Positions 38,681 through 46,130 of a stretch of DNA of 64,000 bases are shown here, one piece after another (the stretch's first letter is position 1; every line of letters starts with the position of its first letter). The position numbers and the translations under genes are program-made. The notes under the pieces were generated by a model. That model did not search any database. It was not told the origin of the DNA and saw nothing but the letters and a program-made list of their open reading frames with translations. Where the stretch lies: assembly GCF_030323265.1 (NCBI RefSeq), contig NZ_CP104992.1:801001-865000 (forward strand), read 5' to 3'. The stretch comes from Terrirhizobium terrae. Lineage in GTDB: Bacteria; Pseudomonadota; Alphaproteobacteria; Rhizobiales; Rhizobiaceae.

Positions 38681-40401
38681 CAGAATTCTCCGGTAAATTT
38701 GAAAAGGAAGCGGGGGTCGTTGCGATCCGTATCGCCCTGCGTGATCAAGGGTACGGCGAGCGCGACCGCCCCGTTGAGGTGGTCGAAGAACTTGAAGTTC
38801 GTTCCCACCCCGTAGCTGGCGAGGTTGGATGTCGAATCCTGATCCGCGAGAGGGTCGTCTATGCTGGTGAAGCCGGCGTCGATGAAGCCGAACACCCGCC
38901 ATTCATTGACGACCGTGAAGGGCGCGTCGGATTGCGCATGGGCCTGGGCAACACGTTCCTGAAGCCAGCCGCCGAAGTCAGGGCTGCGAAATTCGAAGGT
39001 CGCAGACAGGCCGGAATCGCCGATTGCTTCGGATTCGTAATAGCCTCGAACGGTGTCCAGGCCGCCGATGCTGAATTGCTCGCTCGAGACAAGCGGCCCC
39101 GACGCCAGCTGACCGCGAACCTGGCCGAACAGCTGGAGTTCTTTCACGATGTCGCGGGTGTGGGAGATGTCCGCATTGACATGGAAGAAGTTGGCGTTGG
39201 CGTTGTACCGCTTGTCGCTGAACTCGTTGAAGCCGCTGCCCAGTCCTCTGAGGCTTCCGGTCAGGGCGGCGCTGAACTGCGTAAGCGCATCTTCTTGTTG
39301 CCAGGTTGCGTCGTAGCTGGCCGTAAGAGGATAGTAGGTGACCGGCGTGTCGAACGCGTCTTCACCGAGCCGGACGGTCTGCCCGAAATGCTTGTAGTCC
39401 ATCCCGACCGACAGGGAATGGAAATAGTTTTCGCGCGACGGCAGCGTCATGATGGCACGGATGCCGAGCACTTCGCCCGGACCAACGACATTCATGCCGC
39501 CGACGGTCGCCAGGTCGCTCGATGAATCGACGCCGTAAACAAGCACGCTTGTCCAATCCGTCAGGCGCGCCAGATAGGATGCCGAGAAAACTGTGGCATC
39601 ATCGGGTCTCTCCGGCGCCACCTGGAATCCGAGGCTGACGGAATGACCCAATTGCCAGAGATTGTCGTAGCGCACGTTCGCATTGAGCCGGGTCATCGTC
39701 GTATTCGGCGACTGGCGATTGTTGAGCTCAAGGCTTCCGTGAAAGGGCAGCTTGTCTTCGACATTGAGATCGACGTCGACCGTGCCGGGCGTAACCCCGG
39801 CCCGCAGAGCCGGCGTGACCCGCCGATCCGACATCTGGTTCAGCGCGACGAGATCCGCGGTAACCTTGTTGAAATTCGGCAATTCGCCTTCTTTCAGCGA
39901 GGGCGCGCCCTTCTTGATCTTGTCGGTGTCGAAATAGCGCGCATTGGTGACGCGAAGGCGCCCGACCGTGCCTTCGGTGACGCTGAGGACCACGAGACCC
40001 TCACCGACGTTCTGCGGCGGAATGGCAACGTTAACCGTCTGGTAACCAAGATCGTGATAGGCCTTCTCCAGTGCCACACGCGCCTTCTCGACATCCTCGG
40101 CGTTTCTGTTCGGGCCGAGGAAGGGATAGATCGCTTCTTCGAGCGTGATCTGCGGCAGCCGTTCCGCGCCATCGACGCGAAACTCGTCGATATCGAATTT
40201 CGATGGCGTCGCGGCCGGCGCCGGAGCAGATGCAGCAGGATCGGCGGTTTCAGCCGGTGCAGGCTCTGGTGATTGTGCCGAGGCCGGGGACGTGAGAGCC
40301 AGCACGCCTGCCACCAATGCGACGAGCGGTGCGCGCTTCGACAGGTCCGGCCGTGGACTTTCCGCAGCCACCCTACTGGTTTCCAAAATCGCCAAGAACA
40401 C
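38680..40401 (-). CDS. Two-partner secretion outer-membrane transporter (TpsB)
   Basis: 573 aa; FhaC/ShlB/HecB type. A signal peptide ends near SPASAQ, followed by a Pro/Ala linker, two POTRA domains (about 70–225; FRVDGAERLPQITLEEAI and LVVLSVTEGTVGRLRVTNARY), and a 16-strand barrel with the family motifs VRGYYESEAIGDSGL and FGFIDAGFTSI, ending in Phe. It would export the giant TpsA encoded 6 kb upstream. The start codon is uncertain (GTG at 40401 with GGAG nearby). Confidence 0.9.
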   Translation of the reverse strand: MFLAILETSRVAAESPRPDLSKRAPLVALVAGVLALTSPASAQSPEPAPAETADPAASAPAPAATPSKFDIDEFRVDGAERLPQITLEEAIYPFLGPNRNAEDVEKARVALEKAYHDLGYQTVNVAIPPQNVGEGLVVLSVTEGTVGRLRVTNARYFDTDKIKKGAPSLKEGELPNFNKVTADLVALNQMSDRRVTPALRAGVTPGTVDVDLNVEDKLPFHGSLELNNRQSPNTTMTRLNANVRYDNLWQLGHSVSLGFQVAPERPDDATVFSASYLARLTDWTSVLVYGVDSSSDLATVGGMNVVGPGEVLGIRAIMTLPSRENYFHSLSVGMDYKHFGQTVRLGEDAFDTPVTYYPLTASYDATWQQEDALTQFSAALTGSLRGLGSGFNEFSDKRYNANANFFHVNADISHTRDIVKELQLFGQVRGQLASGPLVSSEQFSIGGLDTVRGYYESEAIGDSGLSATFEFRSPDFGGWLQERVAQAHAQSDAPFTVVNEWRVFGFIDAGFTSIDDPLADQDSTSNLASYGVGTNFKFFDHLNGAVALAVPLITQGDTDRNDPRFLFKFTGEF

Positions 40402-40460
40402 TCTCCGTCCACAAACGCACTGATGCCTCGGACGCGGCGGGACGACGCGCTGGAGGTCTT

Positions 40461-40508
40461 CTGTCTGGAAGACACCTCAGCGCGACGAAAGCCGCCAAAG
40501 AATCTGAA
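40461..40508 (-). promoter_or_regulatory. tpsB copy of a 48-bp upstream element
   Basis: This 48-bp block is identical at 46 positions to 58781–58828 upstream of tpsA; flanking sequence is unrelated. Read on the coding strand it contains TGGCGG (40497–40492), a 14-bp spacer and AGGTGTCTTC (40477–40468), a spacing that fits an ECF-type –35/–10 promoter. It ends 60 bases before the tpsB start. Confidence 0.65.
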
Positions 40509-40571
40509 GAAATATTTCTGCGCGTTCGGGGAGAGCGGGGCGGCGGTTTCGACAGCCGCGTACTTTGCGGG

Positions 40572-41552
40572 TTAGCTCAGGAAAACAATGCCGCCCGGAA
40601 ATGTGCGCAACGAGGCTCCGAAAAGCTGCTGCACCTGACCTGGGAAAAGATCGAGACGGTCCAGATGGAACGTGCCGTTGACAAGTCTGTTTCCAAGCCG
40701 GTCGTCGGTTACGATGATCTTGCCGGGCCTGTAGCGGTTCACCTCGGCGACGACCTCGCGTAGTGGTCTGCTATGGAAGATCAGCAGACCGCGTTGCCAT
40801 GCACTGGCCTGCTCTGAATCCACGGCCAAGGGCGTACCCAGCCCTTCCTCTTGTTCAAAGGCAACTTCCAGTCCTGCATCGAGCGCGACCATTCTCGCCC
40901 CGTTTTCCACATCAACCGAGCCCTCGAGGCAGGTAACAGAAACCCTGCCGTCCACGCATCGCGCCGTAAATGCCGCACTGGACGCCTGGATCTTCAAATC
41001 AAGAACCTGGACCACGAGCGGGCTGTCGGGGGACCTCGCGGTCTTGATGGACGCCTCGCCCTTCAGCAGTTCGATTTCAGGCCTGTGAATGTCGCTCGAA
41101 AGGATCGATAGGCTCGAAAACGTGTTGAGGGTGATCGCAACGCCCTCGGCCACCTTGATTTCGCGCCGCTCTCCCTTCGCTGTCCGATAGTCGGCCTGCA
41201 GTTCCGGCAGGGACGGCCATAAGTCCAGTGGCGGCCGGTAGATGAGGTAAGCCGCCGCCGAGGCAGCGATTGAGCCGCCGATCAGAGCCCGCCGCGTTAG
41301 GCCTGGTCTCGAGATCCGCGGGTGCCCGACATGATCGAGCACAACGGTCTGGCTTTCCGTCGCCTGCAGGTCACGCCACAGGCTCACGGCCTGCCGGAAA
41401 GCCGCCTCGTGATCGGGGCTGCGAGCACGCCAGGCGGTGACATCATTGACATCCGCTTTCGTGGCGGATCCGGATCGAAGCCGAACGACCCATGCCAGAG
41501 CCTCCCGCATCAGCGGGCTCAAATCGGAGTGTTCGTCGTCCGGCTCAGTCAC
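40572..41552 (-). CDS. FecR-family anti-sigma/signal transducer
   Basis: 326 aa from the GTG at 41552 (340 from 41594). A cytoplasmic DUF4880 region (SPLMREALAWVVRLRSG, VTAWRARSPDHEAAFRQA) is followed by a membrane helix (about 90–108) and a periplasmic FecR domain (ADYRTAKGERREIKVAEGVAITLNTFSSL) and a DUF4974-like end (LREVVAEVNRYRPGKIIVTD). FecR proteins control a FecI sigma factor in answer to a signal from an outer-membrane protein. No TonB-dependent receptor is present in the window, so the signal giver may be TpsB, the porin or the STN protein. Confidence 0.9.
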   Translation of the reverse strand: MTEPDDEHSDLSPLMREALAWVVRLRSGSATKADVNDVTAWRARSPDHEAAFRQAVSLWRDLQATESQTVVLDHVGHPRISRPGLTRRALIGGSIAASAAAYLIYRPPLDLWPSLPELQADYRTAKGERREIKVAEGVAITLNTFSSLSILSSDIHRPEIELLKGEASIKTARSPDSPLVVQVLDLKIQASSAAFTARCVDGRVSVTCLEGSVDVENGARMVALDAGLEVAFEQEEGLGTPLAVDSEQASAWQRGLLIFHSRPLREVVAEVNRYRPGKIIVTDDRLGNRLVNGTFHLDRLDLFPGQVQQLFGASLRTFPGGIVFLS

Positions 41553-41954
41553 GGATCCATCTCTCGACAGGCATCGCGCCGCCCATGCGGCCAAATATGA
41601 TTCTGACTTCGATTACCGTTGCCTGTGTCGGATGAACAGGCAAGGGTTGGAACATCTGTCTTGACCTTATCCCCGCCTTAACATCGTCTGTCAGGCGTAG
41701 TTCGCGCATTCGCATCCCCCGGCCCCGATAGAGAGCTCATCGCGTGAGGTGCGCAGCTCATGACCGTCGGTGAATATTCTTCTGAGAAGAAGACACCTGG
41801 GCAACGGGTAATCCGCCATGATGCTGGAGATGAATGGGTGAAATCGACAAACTGCCGGTCAGCAATGTCCAGGCATAAAGCAACCTGCGAATGGATGCCT
41901 TTCCATTCCCAGTCGCGAGAAGTCACGCTTGGACAAGCGACTGATCATGAATGT
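41553..41954. other. Gap between sigma factor and fecR
   Basis: About 400 bases with no credible gene; the short frames here lack coding character. It holds the third copy of the bipartite promoter motif, which suggests that fecR is transcribed on its own from there rather than with the sigma factor. Confidence 0.5.
41789..41818 (-). promoter_or_regulatory. fecR copy of the bipartite promoter motif
   Basis: TGGCGG (41818–41813), 14 bases, then AGGTGTCTTC (41798–41789) on the minus strand: the same two blocks and the same spacing as upstream of tpsA and tpsB, although the spacer differs. It lies about 237 bases before the fecR start, implying a long leader. Confidence 0.6.
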
Positions 41955-42473
41955 CTAAGACTGCAGCACGCCCTTGCCCACTCGCCGGGCACAGTGCTCT
42001 ATCGCAAGCTGAATATCTCTTTCGACGGTGCGGAGAGATACGCCGAGATCCGTTGCGATGACGCTATAGGGCGTGTTTTCGAACAGGGCTGCCTCGAACG
42101 CCTGTCGTGACCGGGACGGCAATTCCTCGATAGCTTTGAGCAAGGCGCGCATCTCCGATCTGGCTTCCGCAATGTGCGCAGGACCAGGTTGTTCGTCGGG
42201 AATGTCGAAGACTGCCTCTATGTCTGCCGCAGAAGCTCGAAGGCGTTCGGCGCGAAGCCGATTGTTGCCGACATTCACGGCCGTGCGGAAGAGATAGTTG
42301 TGCGGGCTTCGGACCTCGATACCGTCGGAGACCGTTTCGAGACGGGCATAAGCCTCGTGCAGCGTTTCGCTTGCGAAGTCGGATGAGCCAAATCTGCGGG
42401 TCAGCCGGCGCACCAGCCCATCGTAGTCGGCAGCCAGAACGGCCTGTAAAATGCTGCGGTTAGACGCGCTCAC
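41955..42473 (-). CDS. FecI-type ECF sigma factor
   Basis: About 172 aa. Region 2 (DYDGLVRRLTRRFGSSDFASETLHEAYARL, residues about 12–42, and HNYLFRTAVNVG) and region 4 (LPSRSRQAFEAALFENTPYSVIATDLGVSLRTVERD, read across about 115–150) are clear, and the 'S.RTVERDI' recognition helix is typical of the FecI group. The GTG at 42473 has GGGGCAGGG upstream; TTG at 42488 is the alternative. It probably reads the bipartite promoters upstream of tpsA, tpsB and fecR; that link is inference. Confidence 0.88.
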   Translation of the reverse strand: MSASNRSILQAVLAADYDGLVRRLTRRFGSSDFASETLHEAYARLETVSDGIEVRSPHNYLFRTAVNVGNNRLRAERLRASAADIEAVFDIPDEQPGPAHIAEARSEMRALLKAIEELPSRSRQAFEAALFENTPYSVIATDLGVSLRTVERDIQLAIEHCARRVGKGVLQS

Positions 42474-42593
42474 GACCCTGCCCCACAACTTGCCCTGATA
42501 ATGCCGTCCCCACGGCGCCGACGGTACCGCTAAACCATCTCCGTGACGTCAACATGACATTGAATCATATTTGAAAAGACTGAATTATCCGGC

Positions 42594-43304
42594 TCAATTG
42601 GGATCGAACGCTATCGGGATCATGACCGTCAATTCGCCAGGCAGGTCATTCGGTATTTGCGGTAGAGGCTGGGATTGACGGACGGTTTCCATCGCCGCCT
42701 GATCAAGCGCTGCATAGCCCGCGCTTTGCCGAACCCAGATCTTGCTCACCGCACCATCGCGCCGCATCGCGAACATGACTTGCACGACCTGCCGCTGTTT
42801 CGATACAATTGTGCCGGGGTGGCGGCGATACCGGGCAATATGGCTGAGCAGCTTCTGACGAAAGACCGACGAAGACGCTCCGGCAGCGGTCTGCCGCGGA
42901 ATGCTCGGTGCGGCCGTGGGTGCAATCTCCTGCTCCACCTGAGGCTCGATCGCGGGCGGATGGGAAGCGGCCTTTGCCTCCTCGGGAATGGCCCGGTAGG
43001 TCGCGTCGACAAGCGGCTCGTCGATGCCCTCACTGAACTCGGCCTTCGCCTCGGGCATAACGGGAACCGGAACATCCGCATCCGCGCCGTCGACAAGCAT
43101 CAGATTTACGGTCGTCGTCTGAAATTTCGTTTCCTGTCCCGCCGGCACCGAATGCAGCCAGTATACGCCGGCAGACAGGAACATTGGAACGACGACGACG
43201 ACACCCCACAGCCATCTCGTGTTCAAGACCGGCAGCGGCGCCGCCTGCGGCCCTTCCGTCAGGCTGCGGGCCTTCTCCCATTTGTCGTTATCATCCGAGC
43301 TCAA
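42594..43304 (-). CDS. TonB-like energy transducer 2
   Basis: 236 aa. A short cytoplasmic N-terminus, one helix (LWGVVVVVPMFLSAGVYWL), a Pro/Glu-containing periplasmic linker and a C-terminal TonB domain (LLSHIARYRRHPGTIVSKQRQVVQVMFAMRRDG, residues about 150–182, then SAGYAALDQAAMETV). The start is 9 bases from the end of the STN protein gene, so the pair is co-expressed. It probably docks with the ExbBD motor encoded in the same locus. Confidence 0.88.
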   Translation of the reverse strand: MSSDDNDKWEKARSLTEGPQAAPLPVLNTRWLWGVVVVVPMFLSAGVYWLHSVPAGQETKFQTTTVNLMLVDGADADVPVPVMPEAKAEFSEGIDEPLVDATYRAIPEEAKAASHPPAIEPQVEQEIAPTAAPSIPRQTAAGASSSVFRQKLLSHIARYRRHPGTIVSKQRQVVQVMFAMRRDGAVSKIWVRQSAGYAALDQAAMETVRQSQPLPQIPNDLPGELTVMIPIAFDPN

Positions 43305-43313
43305 GTGACTTCC

Positions 43314-44120
43314 TCACATCGTCATCGCGACGATCATCACGCGAACTGGCCTGGGTGTGTCCGCCGGGGCGTTCTGCCGGAAGCGAATGCCCTGCAGGGC
43401 GGACATGACCGCTCCATCCCGCTGGGGATTGCCGGTTGAACGAAAAACTTCCGTACGCGTAACGGCATTGGACGCATCCACCCATATATCAAGGCCGACG
43501 CGGAAACCGTTGCCCCGCGCAACCATCGATTTGCGCAGGGCCTCCTGAATGTCGATCTGAATAGCGGAAATATAGGCCGTGATCGCAGACCGGTCCGTGC
43601 GCTTGGCGGAGTTTCCCTCGACCAGAAGCGTGTCGAGTTCCATATCCGCCTGCCGTTGCAGATCAGCCGGCGGTTCGTCTGGATCCACGGCCGACGGATC
43701 GGCAAGGATCACGGCATCGGCACGCGAAAAGCGCGGAACGAGACTTGTATTCCCGAGCAGTTGGCGCAGGGCGGATTCTCGCGAAAACTCGCCCTTGACC
43801 GCGACCGACACATGGTGCGTGCCGACATCGCTTTCGTAGAGCACGGCAACGCCGCTCGCTGCGCTATAGGCCTCGAGTGCATTGCTGAGAGGCTGTTCTG
43901 CGATATCAAAGACCAGGGTAGGCGTAAGAGCAGGTCGGGAATCTGCAAGGACAAGGCTGCCTGCCAGAAAGGCGCAGGCGGCAAGAGCTGGTAACCGCCA
44001 ATGGTCAGAGAGCCGGATGGTTATCCGTTTTGCATCGGCCAGCAAAAGCCCGCCTGCCGCTTGCCTGCGACAGTGGTCACTGTCCTGAAATAAGAGGGAG
44101 CAGTTATTCGGTGAGCGCAT
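43314..44120 (-). CDS. STN-domain protein with TonB-like C-terminus
   Basis: About 268 aa from the ATG at 44120; the frame stays open to 44405. After a hydrophobic segment (LPALAACAFLAGSLVLA) there is an STN domain (VFDIAEQPLSNALEAYSAAS…ALRQLLGNTSLVPRFSRADAVIL), the signalling fold normally found at the front of FecA-type receptors and secretins. A second region (about 195–268) resembles a TonB C-terminal domain (VTRTEVFRSTGNPQRDGAVMSAL). An STN–TonB fusion without a receptor barrel is uncommon and could relay the signal to FecR. Confidence 0.75.
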   Translation of the reverse strand: MRSPNNCSLLFQDSDHCRRQAAGGLLLADAKRITIRLSDHWRLPALAACAFLAGSLVLADSRPALTPTLVFDIAEQPLSNALEAYSAASGVAVLYESDVGTHHVSVAVKGEFSRESALRQLLGNTSLVPRFSRADAVILADPSAVDPDEPPADLQRQADMELDTLLVEGNSAKRTDRSAITAYISAIQIDIQEALRKSMVARGNGFRVGLDIWVDASNAVTRTEVFRSTGNPQRDGAVMSALQGIRFRQNAPADTPRPVRVMIVAMTM

Positions 44121-44456
44121 ATTCCGCAACAATAACAAAGCAATATCTTGTATAAAAAAGAAAATTATTAAGCCAAAAGACCATACCACGTCCTCTTCGT
44201 CGCGAATAGAGACATGATGCGGCAAGTACGACCTGCTGACGATTTCCGGTTGCAAAGGTAGGGAGGCGCTCGGAGACGAGGTGTAACCGTTGCTCCGGAC
44301 AAGCCGCGGGCTGCGGAGACATGGGGATTTCAGTCGTCGGCAAGGCTTGTCGCAGCCAAGACAGAAGGCTGGAATCGCAGCGGCCCTGACTGCCTCCTCC
44401 GACATCGTCTCAACATGTCCACCTCTGCCATCTGGTCGCCCGCTCGTAAGCCGGGC
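44121..44456. other. Intergenic region upstream of the STN gene
   Basis: 336 bases without a clear gene. The open frame continuing from the STN gene here has poor coding character. The stretch at 44140–44175 is A+T-rich (ATAAAAAAGAAAATTATTAA) and is a candidate housekeeping promoter for the STN–TonB pair. Confidence 0.45.
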
Positions 44457-44864
44457 TCATCGCGGCGTAAGGGGCGAGGTAAACGATGCCGGTGGCGGGC
44501 GATAGGGACGCACGGAGACGCCGAAATTGCGGCCATATTGCTGCTGCACCGCCGGCACATTGACGATGCCGAGACGCACGTCGGCCGAACGGGCATCGAT
44601 CGGCGGAACCGTCGCGGTGGGAGCAACCTTGTCGACGGCGCGACGGATCCTGTCATTGAGGCAATTATAAGCTCGGCTTCCGCCGATCTCCACATCGACG
44701 CAGCGCTCGTATCCGGCATCTTCCGATAAAGATCTCCGCCCGATGGTGATTTCCGGCAGGACCGCGCCCGCCTCTTCATCCGGGCCCAACAGAAGCGGCG
44801 GCGGTTCCTGCGCCATTGTTGCCGTCGCGACCATGACGAGCGAAGCGAGGATCAAAATGCGCAT
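44457..44864 (-). CDS. Secreted hypothetical protein
   Basis: 135 aa with a signal peptide (1–18, TATMAQ). The mature part has two cysteines (YERCVDVE and YNCLNDR), able to form a disulfide, and a Pro-rich end (VRPYRPPPASF). The family is not recognised. It lies between the transglycosylase and STN genes of the secretion locus, so a role in the same envelope system is likely. Confidence 0.65.
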   Translation of the reverse strand: MRILILASLVMVATATMAQEPPPLLLGPDEEAGAVLPEITIGRRSLSEDAGYERCVDVEIGGSRAYNCLNDRIRRAVDKVAPTATVPPIDARSADVRLGIVNVPAVQQQYGRNFGVSVRPYRPPPASFTSPLTPR

Positions 44865-44991
44865 CAGGCTCTCCTGTTCTTCCGGATATCTCGATCTCGC
44901 GATGCTTGACGCTCAAGCAAGGCCCGCGGGTGTGAGAGGACGGCAGCGAGGGATGATCCCGAGCAGCCCCGTCCCTGGTCGTCTGCAGCGG

Positions 44992-45666
44992 TCATCGCCC
45001 GGGCAATTGCTTGACCGTCACCTTGAGCACGATCTCGTTGATGCGCCGGTTGAAGGCCTCGATGTCCGCTGTGCCGCCGGATCCCGCAAGGCAGGTTCCG
45101 CGACAGTGGCCAGGCGTCCCCGGCCTGCCGAAGGTAGCGGCGGGCACCGAGCCGGTGACCGCAAAACCTCTGGACTTCAGCCTGGCACGGACCTTCAGGC
45201 AGTAATCGACCGAGAGATGCGAGAACCGCGTCTCGCCGTGCCCCGCCCGGTATTTCATCACGGTGGTGCAGAGATCGCGCCCTGCACGCCGCCAGGCCTG
45301 GGCCAGATAGGTGACGCCGAGGCTGATATTCGTCTCGGGCACCGCGAGAGCGTCGAGGCCGCCGGAAAAGCCAAGCATCCGCGCCGTCGATGGCATCACC
45401 TGCATCAGCCCGATCTCGCCATCGGCACCGACCGCATGCACATTGAAACCGCTCTCCGTATGGACCACCGCCTCGGCGATCTCGGGCGGCAGCCCCTGCC
45501 TGTTGGCCTCCTGCGTGATCAGCGCCACGATCGCGTCGCGGCCGGTCGCCTGCCCTACACCGGGCGCCGCTTCGGCCGGGGCGGAGGCGACGGGCTCGGC
45601 CATGGCCGGCCCTGCCGCGAGCGCGGATATAACCAGTGCCATGCCGATCGTCACTGCCTGCCGCAT
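44992..45666 (-). CDS. Lytic transglycosylase (SLT family)
   Basis: 224 aa with a signal peptide (1–23) and an SLT domain of lysozyme fold: AIVALITQEANRQGLPPEIAEAVVHTESGF carries the catalytic Glu (in HTESGFN), followed by GEIGLMQVMPSTARMLGF and NISLGVTYLAQ. It cuts peptidoglycan and could open the wall for assembly of an envelope-spanning complex. A cysteine-containing C-terminal extension (about 165–224) is unusual. The start is adjacent to the stop of the TonB-like gene. Confidence 0.9.
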   Translation of the reverse strand: MRQAVTIGMALVISALAAGPAMAEPVASAPAEAAPGVGQATGRDAIVALITQEANRQGLPPEIAEAVVHTESGFNVHAVGADGEIGLMQVMPSTARMLGFSGGLDALAVPETNISLGVTYLAQAWRRAGRDLCTTVMKYRAGHGETRFSHLSVDYCLKVRARLKSRGFAVTGSVPAATFGRPGTPGHCRGTCLAGSGGTADIEAFNRRINEIVLKVTVKQLPGR

Positions 45667-45668
45667 TG

Positions 45669-46130
45669 CTATCGAACCCTTGCGGGCTCGTCGGGCAACA
45701 GCCGCAGACGTATCGGCTGCGGCATGTCGGCCGGCGGGATGGCGGTGATCTCCTGCCCGAAAAGCGCCCCGTGCAAGGCCGAGCCGAGCGCCTGTCCCGT
45801 GCCTGTGACGACGACCCTGTCGATCCGTCCTCGGGGCGACACCCAGAGTTCGGCAAGGATGCGCCCGTGGGGGCCGCCACCCGCCTCGCTCAGCATCCGC
45901 GCGGCGGCCGCATCCTTCGACACCGTCTGCGTAAGACGCGCCTGCAGATCCTGCTGCAGGCGGATCGCGAAGGCGTTCCAGGCCTGTGGCGCCGCATTCG
46001 CGCGATGGAATGCGGTCTCGTCGGCGCGGCCGGACGACGGTCCCGCCGCGATCCCGAGACATGCGGCGAGAACGCCCAGCCACCCCGCCGAAGACCTCGG
46101 CCCACTGCCGGGATCAGAGGGCGCTGTCAT
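45669..46130 (-). CDS. Periplasmic TonB-C-like protein 3
   Basis: 153 aa. A short N-terminus with one hydrophobic stretch (GWLGVLAACLGIAAG), possibly a signal peptide, is followed by a TonB C-terminal-like domain (GRILAELWVSPRGRIDRVVVTGTGQALGSALHGA). It lacks the Pro-rich spacer of true TonB. Its start overlaps the end of tpsA by 17 bases, so it is expressed with the exoprotein. It may be a dedicated periplasmic adaptor. Confidence 0.72.
   Translation of the reverse strand: MTAPSDPGSGPRSSAGWLGVLAACLGIAAGPSSGRADETAFHRANAAPQAWNAFAIRLQQDLQARLTQTVSKDAAAARMLSEAGGGPHGRILAELWVSPRGRIDRVVVTGTGQALGSALHGALFGQEITAIPPADMPQPIRLRLLPDEPARVR

Noticed and set aside
41678..41926. 82-aa minus-strand frame between the sigma gene and fecR
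   Set aside because: Overlaps the promoter motif, has no ribosome site and no coding-like composition.
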